Assembly: GCA_902806595.1 (NCBI GenBank)
Contig: CADCXC010000038.1
Span: 3,162,001-3,226,000 of the forward strand
Length of the DNA: 64,000 bases
Source: Pyrenopolyporus hunteri
Taxonomy: Eukaryota; Ascomycota; Sordariomycetes; Xylariales; Hypoxylaceae
Direction of reading: 5' to 3'
The position numbers were made by a program, and so were the translations under genes. Below, piece after piece: positions 24,289 through 36,183 of this stretch (position 1 is the stretch's first letter; every line of letters begins with the position of its first letter). Under the pieces are notes generated by a model. The model was not told the DNA's origin. It searched no databases and saw only the letters and a program-made list of their open reading frames with translations.

Positions 24289-25298
24289 TAGGTACGTATT
24301 CGTACCTAGTATATCTTCGCCTAGTGTAACCTGAATGACTTAATAAATGCGTGAGATTGGGACGGCTGAGAGCTAAGTAAGGAAAGAGAGCCAATTAGAA
24401 GGTGGCCATGCACTAGGTTAGGTACAATACATGTACCCGTTCTCGGTGTCGTATTGTACAATGCAAGTACTCTGCCCTACATGTATACCTGGATCAGGAT
24501 GTAACATAAAGAGATACATACCTGCCTCTATAGGTATTTATGTACATGTAGGCGTCTTCAACTACTTTTTACACATAGGGGTGATACATACGCATATCCA
24601 TTAACATATATCAATGTATACTAGGTAACGAAGACTGAATATACACTTACAACAGATACAGTGCCAACATACATCTATACTATCTAAGTAGGTAATCTCC
24701 TATGGGTGGGTGGTACGCAGCGTGATACCAGCAAGCTCAGCCACGATCGAGTGCGCGGCAGAAAGACTCCGATTGCTTGTTTCATTGGCCGGTCCGGAGG
24801 CGTTTAGGTAAGTACCTGGGGATTTCTCACATGAGAGATAAGCTTTCCAAGTTAACCCCGTATGGGAATCTACACGTATGAAACGCATTCGCACTCCTCG
24901 TGAGGGGGACGTATGAGACGTCGCAACTTGGCAACCCATCTGCCTCAAAAGGTACCTTATGCCATGTACCGTATCATTACAACATGCCCCCCGGGGCCAT
25001 GCTGGTGTCGATCGGACCATTTGAACCACACACGAGCCGGCCCGCGATGCGTACCGATGTATACCTACGTAGGTGATAACCTAAGCTAGTAGTCGCTATA
25101 GTAGTCGCTATAGTAGTACCTATAGCGAGATCAACAGGCGCGCTAGGCAAGCTACCTACCTAAGCTATGGATATCAATACTACGCTGCGTACATGTAGGT
25201 AGAGGTCCGCATAAGGTAGCTTTAGCTACCTAGATATTGTCTAGATAGTTTAAGAGAATATTTCAACTTATTTTATTTATCTCCTTGTCTACTACTTG
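24289..25298. other. Intergenic right of MITE copy 1
   Basis: No gene seen. AT-rich with scattered GTACATGTA and CCTACCTA words. A short tandem repeat, TAGTAGTCGCTA, occurs at 25088-25115. Contains the 3' flank of the CCCH/Smr gene. Confidence 0.5.
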
Positions 25299-27595
25299 TC
25301 ACCGTCCCCTATTCCCGCTTGGCCCCTTGGGAGGGTCTCGAACGAGAAGTCGAACTTTCCCGTCGCCGATCTCGACACCCTGACTCAGGATATCGACATC
25401 CTCCTTCGACTCCTCCTTATCTTTCGATCCCTCCCGAGTCAGAGACTTGTCCCAGCTTCTGGCGTCGATTCCGAGAATCCCTCCCATGTTGTTCCGATCC
25501 CCGGGAACCGAGAACTCACGGTATGCGTATCTCCACTCGTTCAGAAAGTTTCTAATGGCCTTGCCCACCTTGTCCTTCCCGTTCTTACTGTGATGCCCCG
25601 TTCCGGTGATGGCATATACGGGTCGGCTTTCCTTGCTGTTGTCCAAGAGAACCCTCTCTAGATACTCGACAGCTTCATCAGGGTGCAAGCCGTGGAGGTC
25701 CACGAAAATTTCCGCACCAACGGAGTTATTTTTGTTACGCTCTTCGTATAGCTCCCGTGCAGCTTCTCGGTGGGCTTTACGCATAAGGTCGTTCTCGCTC
25801 TGGCCTCGAAGACTAAGGGCCTTTGCTGCTCGAGCGTCGTTGCGGTTCCAAGCTTGGGCCGCGCTGAAACTATTGTTAGCTTTACGTGATTCCAATGCGT
25901 CCGAGGAACCACGAACCTTTGTAGGAACTTGTTTCGGAGGCCGCCGTGCTTGATGGCCTCCTGACGAGCCTTGAGATAGGCCTTGTTCGCTCTGTCTCCT
26001 GTCTCGAGCCACGGGATGTGTTTGGGCATGGGGATAGCCTGAGCGGCAGCGCTGTTTTCCCCATTCTTGACGTTAGTGGCACTTCCGTTACGACCGATCT
26101 TCTTCGACTCTTGTCGGCCAGATCCAGGCCCAGGGGACGGCGACATCTTCACAATATCAGCCAGAGAGCTCGGGGTGAAGTTTTCTTTATGGCCGTGGCC
26201 GTGTCCGCCACGCTTGCCGTGATGTTTCTTGTTAGGTTTGCTAGATGCAGATCCGAGAGAAGGGAATGCATCGTTGTCATCTATCGATGGCGCACTCATG
26301 CCTTCTTTTGTCTGATGCCTACTTCCGGGCCGGGAGCGCGGGCGGGAACCATCGCTACCTGCGTAGCCATGCGAAGGTTTCAGCCCTGGCGGGGGCGTCA
26401 CTCCAGCGGCCGGATAGTTGAAACTAGCGGCATAGGGATTCAATTCCGGAGTGCTCGGCCGAAGCGAAGGGAACGAGCTAAAATCCTGGACCTGCAGATT
26501 CTGGCTTTTCTGTGGCGTACCATTGTTGTCGTCCACGTTGAGCCGGATTATGAGGTGAGCCGGATCATGGGAGAAAATGCACGTATCTCCAGCCAAGCAG
26601 TTGCCCGTAACCCAGTACCTAAGAGATTAGTACACGAGAATGTCGGATAAGACAATCTGGACTTACTTGCAGAGATGGTTACTGAGGTCATGGCTGAATC
26701 GACAATCTGCACGGAGACACTGGCCAGTAGACAGATAGAATTTGCAGATGATGCCAGCCTTTTGCTGGGCCGACGGCGTCGTGGGTCTCCCGTCCGGCGT
26801 CATAGACTTCCCAATAAGCACACTCTTTGATTCGGGCGTGAGGCCCGTAGCGTTGGTCGAGTCTTGACCTTGTGACTCCATTATGGAAGCGATTGTAGCA
26901 CTAAGATCATAGCCGTGCATAGAAAGGGCTGCCTCGATCTCTTCGTCGGTCTTGGACTGGCCGAGGATCGAGCGAAGCATGTCATACGGTGTCATATCCG
27001 TCTGCTGCGAAGATACGTATTCAGGTGCGGCGGCGTTTAGGCCACTAGACGTGCCCACGGACGAAGAAACGCTAAGTGCATCGTCACTCACTAACCAGTC
27101 GACGTTCTCAGTTTGCAGGTCTCCAAAGATCTCTTGGGAAGGGCTCGTATCATTGGCAAATTCGTAGGCGTTCAGGTTTGGGCTATGTGGTATCACTGGC
27201 GCGGCAAATGCGAGTCGTGGTGACGGACGCGGAGATGAGAAGGGAGATACGGTCGAGGATTTAGTCCGACTGAGGCTGGTTGGGATAAAGCCCGGCGGGG
27301 CTAAGGGGCTGACTCCCAGTCGAGGAGAACCGGACAAAGGAGTCGAGGAACCCCGCCACGAGGCCGGCGAGGGTCGGCGAAGGATGGTCTGTCGTATTGG
27401 GGGAGGTGAAGTGGCACTCCCTCCCCCTTCGCGAAACCGCCATAGCACGTCGAGCACCGCATTCTCTAAAGCCGTACCACTCAAGGTGGTTTCGTTTTTC
27501 AGCAGCTCTTCGAGCTTGTCTGTCTTATCGTCGTCGTCGAGGTTCGGGTCCTGCAACACAGGAAGGCATATCTCGAAGGTTTCGTCGGAGACCAT
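25299..27595 (-). CDS. CCCH zinc-finger, DUF1771 and Smr-domain protein
   Basis: Likely a cytosolic RNA-binding factor: Smr domains of this type act as endonucleases in mRNA or ribosome quality control (compare yeast Cue2 and its relatives). Exons 27595-26667, 26618-25917 and 25869-25299 give 733 residues. The order is: a CUE/UBA-like helix bundle near residue 200 (YDMLRSILGQSKTDEEIEAA), two CCCH fingers (CKFYLSTGQCLRADCRFSH and YWVTGNCLAGDTCIFSH, the second across intron 1), a long Ser/Pro-rich linker, DUF1771 (NRNDARAAKALSLRGQSEND), then Smr (FVDLHGLHPDEAVEYLERVL ... ITGTGHHS). The catalytic-type signatures DLHG and GTGHHS are present. Intron 2 is only 47 nt and its removal restores the frame into DUF1771. 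The CUE-like assignment is the least certain part. Confidence 0.9.
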
Positions 27596-29526
27596 GATTA
27601 CGCGACTCGGACGGAACGGGATGGAATGTAGTTTATGTTTAAAGTAAGCAACGAAGGAAGGCTGACAAAGGGGACAGGCCGGAACGCTAAAGGAAATCTG
27701 TCAAACAACGTTTCTCCGTAGGGGGATACGGGTTCGACGCTCGAGGGTCGAGGGTCGAGCGTAAACAGGCCGGGCCGTCTTATTAGGAAGCAGCAAATAG
27801 CTAGGTAGTTATGTATATATGCCCTCGAAAGAACTCTAAAGAACGAGGCGGGTGAGAGGGGAGGAGGTAGGCGCAAAGGACGCGAAAAAGGCGGAGAGTT
27901 GAGTCAAGGATGGGTGCCACAAAGGATAAGCGAATATTCGCATTCTGCGGCTGCCGTGAGACGGGAAGACTCGTGTCGAAGAAAAGAGACAGAGGGGAGA
28001 AAGGGGGACCTGGCAAAGCAGGCGGAACGAGTGTGTATGGGCGTATGGGCGTATGGGCCTCTTGGACGTATGGGTGTATGGCTGTATATGGCTGTATGGG
28101 TGTGCGTACGTGAGTTTGTGCGTGCGTGCGTACGTGTGTGTAGGTATGTATGCGATTATCGTAGTTAAGTTATTGTGGTTATTGTAGTTATTGTGAAATT
28201 GTAATGCTGTACGTATGGGCGTTGTTGCTATGAATCAGAAACGAAGAGAACAAGACTCAGAATGAGGACGAGAACCAGAACCAGAATTAGAATCAGAATC
28301 AGAAATAAAGAAGCGCCTTCCTGGGATTCAGCTCCCCAAGACTGGCCGGTTGCCTTGTAGTTGCACCTACGTGTCGCGGAAACAGGGAGGCTTCGAAGGA
28401 GAGACGTGGGAATCCAGTAAAGTTACAGCAGGTGCAGTACATGGTGTGCTCTGGACTTGTCTGTACATAGTACGGCTTGATGCAATCATGTGGGGGCCCA
28501 GCTAGGTAATATTAACGACCGCCAACCCGCTGCCTCCCTGTGCGGGTATCTCAGGTAGGTGAGCTACTACCAAGTACAGTATATGTACATGGTGGGGCAG
28601 CATTCTCAGCACAAACTCGTAGCTTACCGCCAAGTATATATACTATACTGCAAAGTATAGCAGTAGAATGGATACCCAGCCTGGGTACTCTAACTACATG
28701 TAGTCGGGGCTGGGCTTTGTCTCAAACGCCCCGTACTACTTGGACTTCATACACAATACCTACATGTACAATACATGAAGGGTCTGCAGGCTATTATAAT
28801 ATACGTTACATGTATGTAGTACCTCAGATAGATAGCAGGCAACTTCGGTCACACTGCCTACATGAGGTACGGGCGAATGCACTTTCTACACCGAAATGGT
28901 GAAATGCTCAAGTCCCAAAGTTTGATTTAAGTGCGCCTAGCTCCCTAGGCACGCTCCCCTACTGAATTTAACCTACATGTGCCTGGGTGCTAACCCAAAC
29001 ATACATGGTACCTAATCAGAAGGTTAGATTTATTTTAGCCTTGGTCCAAGCATTTGATTGCCATACTCGTGGGAAACAACTGCCCAAGTGCTCAGTAAGC
29101 CTCGCCGAAAATGAGGCGGGACATACCGATTGTCTTACTTCATCTGAAATGCTGTATCATACAACATTATATTCCGGAAACAGATAGCACGCCATAGAAA
29201 AGAATTGCGGAGCGCAAGCCACCAACATTCCAGTTGCATCACCGCCTCAGCCTCTTAGCTTGTGAGACGGAAAGCTGACCGGGGGGCCGAATGCGGCCTT
29301 ATTATCATGTACACTTCTTCTGTGCACATCCATACATACATGTAGGTCAGCAAAGCTTACATTGGGTATTGTACTGTGTATGTAATTCTTGTAATACCCC
29401 CACGTCTATGGGTCCCGTCCCACGGATCTTAAAAGACATCAGTCTTCGCGAGTCTTATTTTATCGCCTGTGGGCGAAAAAACCGTTAAGGCATCAGGTAT
29501 CGTATACATATATGCAGGTATATACG
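27596..29526. other. Intergenic, 1.9 kb, with simple repeats
   Basis: Contains the promoter of the CCCH/Smr gene at its left end and the 3' flank of the F-box/JmjC gene at its right. A GTATGGGC/GTATGGCT tandem repeat lies at 28035-28110 and an AGAATCAGA-type repeat at 28270-28310. TACATGTA words are frequent at 28560-28990. No gene seen. Confidence 0.5.
28035..28110. repeat. Imperfect tandem repeat, unit GTATGGGC
   Basis: The unit GTATGGGC and variants (GTATGGGT, GTATATGGCT) recur about eight times, continuing into a GTGCGTGCGTAC-rich tract to 28145. Intergenic, no coding role. Confidence 0.7.
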
Positions 29527-31290
29527 TTACGGTATCTCTTCGTCGTCCTCATCCCCAAAGCCGAAGCTAAAACCACCGCCGGTGTCCCCGCTGTCAGTCG
29601 TCTTCCCGATCGCTTCTTCCCATTTTCGTTTCTTAGTCTGGTTCCTCCGTTCCAACTCGTCGAGAGCATTGTCGAGGAGATCGGGATAGCGGGTCCTAAG
29701 TCGCTCTACGAAGAGGTCGTATGGGCTTTCGATATTCCTTTTGAAGCCGGTAACCTGATCTGGCTTGTCCCTGAGAAAAGACAGGACGTCTGCGAGGTGC
29801 GACTTAGGGACAAAGTTCTGGGTCAGAGCTAGGCCAGCCTCAAGATTCACAACCAAATGCCACCAACCACTGGGCACGTGTAATATCTCGCCGGCTTTAC
29901 AAACACCTTCCACGCAGCCTGGTAGCTCGCGTGCTTCCGCGTGAAACTCAAGTAACCATTCAGCTATGCTGAGCGGGCTAGTGACCTCGCTGCTATCTTC
30001 TGAAACATAAACGCCGGGAACCTGCGCGGTTGGGGGGAACACTAAGCCATAGGGTACACGGTCAGTCGGTACCCCTTCGCGAAAAGGTTATACAAACCAT
30101 ATCAGGTCTCGAGATCTCGCTAGTCTGCGCAACAGAACGAATTTGCGTGTTCTGATACAAAGACACAGGAGGCAACAAGATACGGCGACTCTCAGGGTGT
30201 ACGTACTAATCCAGTATTTTGATCCCTCCAAGACGGCATTCCAAGCACTGGTGCCATTTGGGTCCTTATGAAAGGTCGAGCCGCTGCGCTTAGGCCCAAT
30301 GATGAGCCAACGATGAGCTGGTCGTTCCTCGCCAAGTAACTCGAACAAATCCGGGCCAAAGCATTCAGGTGGCCAGTACGCCGCATTCATATCGCGTCCA
30401 ACCTGAATGTCCATCTTCTCCGCGAAGCTCTTGTCAAATAGGTATAGGGGACTCTCATCCTCGTTATCAGACATATATTGATGATAAAGCGAGAATGGCC
30501 AATCCACAGCTTCGGCCCGGAACTTGACGGTTGGATATCTCCTGTTCAGTTCTTGGATGCTCCAACTACTGCACACCGGCCAACGCTGAATACATTGTGA
30601 CAAGATGAATGGCTTGCTACTCCAGCTTTGTGCGAAGTCATCATAACTGAGCCGTTCAAATCGGCTGATCTGATTTGCATCAGGAATAGTAGATGAGTAC
30701 TTCCCAAGGGCAACGTGAGCACAGGCGAATGGTCTATGCATAACATCGGAAAAGACATTGCTGCAGTCAATTCTAGGACGCCAACCAGCAGGGGCTTTCA
30801 GTAGTGTGCCTCTCCACGAACCTTGCCATGCGGGCGGTTGGAAGCTAGACCTTCATAAATCATAGACGAATTAGTGGGGTGACTCATAAGATACCTAGGT
30901 TTGTCTTCCGTCAAAGGATCACTAACGGCTATCTGAGCTCACATGTTTATAGCTTATAACTTACTCAAGAGATAATGTTTTCCATAGTTCATCCAGGTGG
31001 CAAAAGGCGTAGAGGAAGCGACATGTGAACCCGACATCCTTCAGTGTCCTGATGTCGAAATATTCTAGTATTTGTAGTATCATCTCATCCGGAAGTTGTC
31101 CCAACAAACCGAGAGACTGCCGAGCGGTTGGACCAGATGCAAAGTATCGGTTCCCAAGGGGTTTAACGCCCATTGGGTGAATTGGAATAGAATCTGACGA
31201 TATCCCTAGCACGGGCATGTCTAGTTCGCCTCTATTTGCTGGTGCGCTTCCACTAACGCCTCCTCGACTGGTATCTTGTGCCAGTAGCAT
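29527..31290 (-). CDS. F-box and JmjC-domain protein (JMJD6/PSR-like oxygenase)
   Basis: JmjC enzymes of this class are Fe(II)/2-oxoglutarate dioxygenases acting on proteins, histones or RNA-associated factors. The N-terminal F-box would link the protein to Skp1-cullin ubiquitin ligases. Exons 31290-30965, 30850-30207 and 30074-29527 give 505 residues. The F-box is at about residues 63-105 (LGQLPDEMILQILEYFDIRT). The JmjC core follows: CIQRWPVCSSWS, then FHKDPNGTSAWN with the HxD iron ligands, and GEILHVPSGWWHLVVNLE with the third ligand His. KYWI sits at the exon 2/3 border. The tail ends in a highly acidic stretch. The gene is head-to-head with eIF4A across about 800 bp. All iron ligands are present, so it is probably active; its substrate is unknown. 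Confidence 0.88.
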
Positions 31291-32089
31291 GGCCGTTGCT
31301 AGAATCGTCTGTCAACTGCCCCTTTAGGTCAAGCTCTCAGTGAAAAAAAGAAGTAAGATTTCGATGGCTATAATGCTCCGCCACGCGAGAGTATCGATTC
31401 AAGCTTCATGAGTCACAAAATTGGCTATCGTATTCCATCCAGAGCCCAGGTTTTCGTTTGGTGTTCCGTGTTGTAGGTTCAGTTTTGTGGACCCTAAGAT
31501 GTTAGGGAATGGCTTGCTATTGAAAGATTGGGTTGGGAAAATCTCAAAGAGAACAAAAAAAAAATCAAAAATAAAAATGAAAGATAAGATAAAAGACAGA
31601 GGCAAAAATAAAAATAAAAATAAACATTTTTAGGGGAGGAAGGCAATCAGGAAAGTACGCCTCGTAGAACCTTCCAAGGTTTACGCAGTGCCTAGGTGGT
31701 AGGTACCTACCTAAACTTTTTGCCCCGCATCAGGGTTTCGCCGAGGTTTAACCCCACTCAAATTTTTTTTTTACTACCTCTTTACATCAACCTCATCAAC
31801 CTTGGGCTTTTCCTCCCACCTTCGATTTTTTCTCTTCAAATCGTCACAGATTAATCAACACAACAGAAAGAAACACCTACCGCTGGACAGTTCTGCTCTC
31901 TATTTCCGAGAGCATTTACTTCCACTTCTTTTCAATCACTTTATTTCTTCAGTTGTACGACTTGCCGCAGTGCAAAAGTCGTGCGCCTATTTCATATACA
32001 ACCCCACCAAGATCGCCGCCCCAAGTCTTCTTGAATTCTAAGCTGTGCTTGGAATTCGAGGAGTCGCATAGATCTTTCTATTCGCAATC
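31291..32089. promoter_or_regulatory. Bidirectional promoter region of F-box/JmjC gene and eIF4A
   Basis: The two genes start on opposite sides. On the eIF4A side, 31745-31900 is pyrimidine-rich with CTTCAAATCGTCACAG and CAACACAACAGAAAG-like leader sequence, typical of highly expressed fungal genes. An A-rich low-complexity run (AAAAATAAAAATAAAAATAA) lies at 31550-31630. A CCTAGGTGGTAGGTACC tract lies at 31690. Exact transcription starts cannot be read. Confidence 0.5.
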
Positions 32090-33496
32090 ATGGCTACCGA
32101 CAAGGGGCTCGAGGATATCGAGCAATCCCAGATCGAGTCTAACTATGACGAGACCGTCGACTCCTTCGATGAGATGAACCTACGACCCGAGCTTCTGCGA
32201 GGTAAGAGGCAGCCAACTCCCAATCCCGAAACATCCACGTATAAACACGTACGTATTTTATTGCAACGACTAATCATGCCATCGCAGGTGTCTACGCTTA
32301 TGGCTTTGAGCGCCCCTCTGCTATTCAGCAGCGTGCCATCATGCCGGTCATCAAGGGTATGTTTTCCTAGCAGTTAAACCCCTCTCCGCCATTTATGCGC
32401 AAAATATTAACCCAAACCACGACAGGTCACGACGTAATTGCGCAGGCCCAGTCTGGTACTGGCAAGACCGCCACCTTCTCCATTTCCGTTCTCCAGAAGA
32501 TCGACCCCAACCTCAAGCAGTGCCAGGCACTCATTCTTGCCCCCACTCGTGAGCTTGCCCAGCAGATTCAGAAGGTCGTCGTTGCCATCGGCGACTTCAT
32601 GAGCATTGAATGCCATGCTTGCATTGGCGGAACCAGCGTCCGTGAGGACATGAAGGCCCTTCAGGATGGCCCTCAGGTGGTTGTCGGCACTCCCGGTCGT
32701 GTCCAAGACATGATTCAACGACGATTCCTCAAGACCGACGGCATGAAGATGTTTGTTCTTGACGAGGCCGACGAGATGCTTTCCGTACGTGACATCCCCA
32801 TCTTCCGTTGCCTTGGCAAAATCGCTAATACATATTATACAGCGTGGTTTCACCGAGCAAATCTACGACATCTTCCAGCTCCTCCCTCAGTCCACCCAGG
32901 TCGTTCTGCTGTCCGCCACCATGCCCCAGGACGTCCTCGAGGTCACCACCAAGTTCATGCGAGACCCCGTCCGCATTCTCGTCAAGAAGGATGAGCTCAC
33001 CCTCGAAGGTATCAAGCAATTCTACATCGCCGTTGAGAAGGAGGAGTGGAAGCTCGATACTCTCTCCGATCTTTACGAGACTGTCACCATCACCCAGGCC
33101 GTTATCTTCTGCAACACTCGCCGAAAGGTCGACTGGCTTACCGACAAGCTCACTGCCCGCGACTTCACCGTTTCGGCCATGCACGGCGACATGGACCAGG
33201 CCCAGCGTGACCTTATCATGAAGGAGTTCCGCTCCGGTTCTTCCCGTGTCCTGATTGCCACCGATCTTCTGGCCCGTGGTATCGACGTCCAGCAGGTGTC
33301 CCTGGTTATCAACTACGATTTGCCCGCCAACCGTGAGAACTACATTCATCGTATCGGTCGTGGTGGTCGATTCGGCCGAAAGGGTGTCGCCATCAACTTC
33401 GTTACTGCCGAAGACGTCCGGATGATGCGTGAAATTGAGCAATTCTACAGCACCCAGATCGAGGAGATGCCGATGAACGTTGCCGATCTCATCTAA
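32090..33496 (+). CDS. TIF1: Translation initiation factor eIF4A (DEAD-box RNA helicase)
   Basis: ATP-dependent RNA helicase of the eIF4F complex that unwinds mRNA 5' leaders in the cytosol. Exons 32090-32201, 32288-32356, 32426-32784 and 32843-33496 join to 397 residues, the standard length. Motifs in order: the Q motif (GFERPSAIQQRAI), Walker A as AQSGTGKT, PTRELAQQ, GTPGR, VLDEADEML (DEAD), LLSATMP (SAT), then RVLIATDLLARGID and YIHRIGRGGRFGRKG. The protein ends in MNVADLI. Codon use is C-ending and biased, as expected for a highly expressed gene. Assignment is essentially certain. Confidence 0.98.
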
Positions 33497-34676
33497 GCAT
33501 GGATCCTTCGTAGTAGTTGGTAGGGCCGATCTTTCCGCGGGGGTAGTGATAGAAATATCCCGTGTTCATGGGGGAGGTCGATTCGGAAGTCTCGAGGGAA
33601 GAGATAGATAGGAGGAAAATGATGCCCCCATTCAGCATTTTTCTTTTCTACTGGCACGTCTACGGGGCGAGCTATGGTCGGTAAAGGGGGAAAAGATGCA
33701 TCAGGGCATTTGCGGCTAGGTATCTAGCACATAATACTGGTAATGCATGTGGCCTGACGATGGGAGGCTATCGTGGACCATGTTATTGCTCCTTTGCATG
33801 TTCTGTACCTAGGTCGCTATGATGCTTTCCTAAATAAACGTTCTGAATTTCCAATTCTGATATTTCTCCGTGAATGTTGTCCATCGGGTTATCCAACCCC
33901 CTGCTTAGGTACGTTATGCCCTGGCCCTCTAGCCAGTTCGACATTTCGTGATCATCTATAGATCATGATAGCGATACCAGAGGAGCGGTAAACACTTTAG
34001 AGACTTACTCATCGTCCACGCCAATACTCAAGATGATACGTTACGAGACGGCGGCAACTCCGTGGCCCATCCGTACATCTGTATGTTACGTTAGGTACGT
34101 GTATGTACCTTATCTATACCTAGGTAGGTACCTGTTGTAAGGTGAGGTATGTACATGTGAAGTATTGATGTTTCCCGATATAGGTATGCTGAATTTGGTA
34201 CGTATGGCAGTCACATTCGATGGTTGCTAACACTTAGGGAAGGAGGAAAAGGCCACTTTCCTTTGGAGCTACCCATAGTTGGCAAGACCGAGACTCTCTT
34301 CCCTCGCCCATTCAGAAATCCGAGCTCTTCTCTCTATTTTCTCATCCCCCAAGCATCTAGAAACGAATAGTCAATAATCCATGTATAGTTCATTCAACAT
34401 GCTAATAACAGACTTCTAATACCCTATAGTCGTATTCTATGAGTATTCCACCCCGAGACCTCTGATCGTCGTCCCTATCTCTACGGTGGATGTCCACGCC
34501 CCTTCTTTATAGAACTAATGCCCTTACGTACATAGGTAGTCTAATACGACGGCTTAAGGCTTCCAGGCAAATCTCCTAGTTAGCTTCCAGCTACTGTTTC
34601 AGGGTCTCTTGGGCGTCACCGCATACAGATCCTCGTCACTATAACATAATTCATTCCCATCACTTTCCGTTACGTC
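33497..34676. other. Intergenic between eIF4A and coiled-coil gene
   Basis: eIF4A 3' UTR, then AT-rich DNA with a TATACCTAGGTAGGTACC tract at 34117-34132. No gene seen. Confidence 0.5.
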
Positions 34677-35903
34677 ATGCGCACCGCAGAGGAAACACAG
34701 AAGCTGGTCAATGCCGCCAGGCTGGAGGAGAAACTGCAACGGCCCGAAAACAAACTGAACGCATTGAGGCTCCTACAAGCACTCACGGTCAAGGAAGTCT
34801 ACGAAGCTAAACGACGGTTGGGCTCGATCGAGGCCAGGTTCTGCGAACTCCGGGAAGCAAGTGCTGGCGAAGCCGGCCGTAGCGAACGTATCGAGAAACA
34901 GCTAGATGAACTTCGAAAAGATAAAGAAGGGTTGCAGCTGCTGATATCAGGGGCGGAAGCAGCCACACATAATACTAAAGACAGCCTCGAAAGCCTCCGC
35001 GCGAAGGTTAGCGATGAGTACTTCAAACTAACCGCGGATAACGCTAGGTTTGGCAAGGACATAAAAACCCTGAATAAGCAGTTCGACCGCCACCAAGAAC
35101 AAATACGCACAGTCGAGGATGCCCTCAACGACTTCCGGTCGAAACTGCCCAAATCCCAGGAGATCGCCAACTTGAATAACACGTTAGCTCGCTTGGAGCC
35201 CATGGTGAAGTTCATGTATGATAAGCTTGATAGAATGTCTATGCTCACCCTCGACCAAAAGGCAGCATTCGCAGAGGCCGCCAATAATCAAGCGCAAATA
35301 CGTACTTTCCTCGACGCTATTATTCCAAGGCAAGAGGAGTTCTTGCAGTTCCTCGAAAAGCTTCCCGATGCGAGTGCTCTAGCGGCGTCATCTGGTAAGA
35401 TCGTAGCATCGATGAGCACGTCCGCTATTATATCTCTAATTTTATTACGCGTACTAGACTCGCTCCTAAACCCAACGGAACACGAAGTTAACTCAAGCCA
35501 ACTATCGAATCCTATCCCGCTGGGACCGCAGCCACCGGTCAAAGCGGTCCAGATGCTCGAGCAGTACAACCACTTCAGCAACTCGTACCGGATCAAGCGG
35601 CCAAAGAGCGACGCCAGGTTCATCAGACAGTACCTGAAGAAGATCGACCACAAGGCCGCGTGGCTCATTCAGCTGAAGCTTCAGCAGGAATACCCCGACC
35701 TCGTGGAGCCTCTCCAGCGCGCTGAGGTTAGCAATAAGTCGGATGTGATGATCACTATTGATATCGGTAGGCTTCGCTGGGAACATATCAAGATCATAAT
35801 GCGTAGGATCGACACGAATGAGTTATTCAACCTATTAGAGGATAGACAAAAGGAGCTAAATGTGTCTATGTTGAGCGCAATGGTTGAAACAATTATATCA
35901 TAA
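34677..35903 (+). CDS. Coiled-coil protein of unknown function
   Basis: Not recognised. Single exon of 408 residues. Residues 1-180 are charged and heptad-like (EKLQRPENKLNALRLLQALT, IEKQLDELRKDKEGLQLLIS), predicting a long coiled coil. A short hydrophobic segment (MSTSAIISLILLRVLDSLL) at about residues 246-264 could be buried or a weak membrane segment. The C-terminal third is mixed alpha/beta with many basic residues (RIKRPKSDARFIRQYLKKID). The lack of introns and of any known family suggests a lineage-restricted gene, but coding length and composition support it being real. The family could be resolved only by homology search. Confidence 0.65.
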   Translation: MRTAEETQKLVNAARLEEKLQRPENKLNALRLLQALTVKEVYEAKRRLGSIEARFCELREASAGEAGRSERIEKQLDELRKDKEGLQLLISGAEAATHNTKDSLESLRAKVSDEYFKLTADNARFGKDIKTLNKQFDRHQEQIRTVEDALNDFRSKLPKSQEIANLNNTLARLEPMVKFMYDKLDRMSMLTLDQKAAFAEAANNQAQIRTFLDAIIPRQEEFLQFLEKLPDASALAASSGKIVASMSTSAIISLILLRVLDSLLNPTEHEVNSSQLSNPIPLGPQPPVKAVQMLEQYNHFSNSYRIKRPKSDARFIRQYLKKIDHKAAWLIQLKLQQEYPDLVEPLQRAEVSNKSDVMITIDIGRLRWEHIKIIMRRIDTNELFNLLEDRQKELNVSMLSAMVETIIS

Positions 35904-36183
35904 CCAAACCTCCCCTCAACCCCAAACATGGTTGGGAGGCTTCATATATAAGAGCTGGGCTATTAGCTGGTCGTGGGTCTTTTTATATTATTTAGGGGCC
36001 TAGTGGTGTCGCTACAAGTCTTTAGCTATCCGATGAGTATATCAGGGGCAAATCCATTCCAGAAGGGAAAAAAAAATCAATATAGAGGATATTTTTACCT
36101 TCTCATCCTATTGGTAACTGGCTATCTCACTATACCATACTCTGCCCTTGATATGGCCAAACATGCCCGAGTAATGAAACCAC

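Noticed and set aside
32825..33442. A 205-codon antisense open frame over eIF4A
   Set aside because: An effect of strong codon bias in the sense gene.
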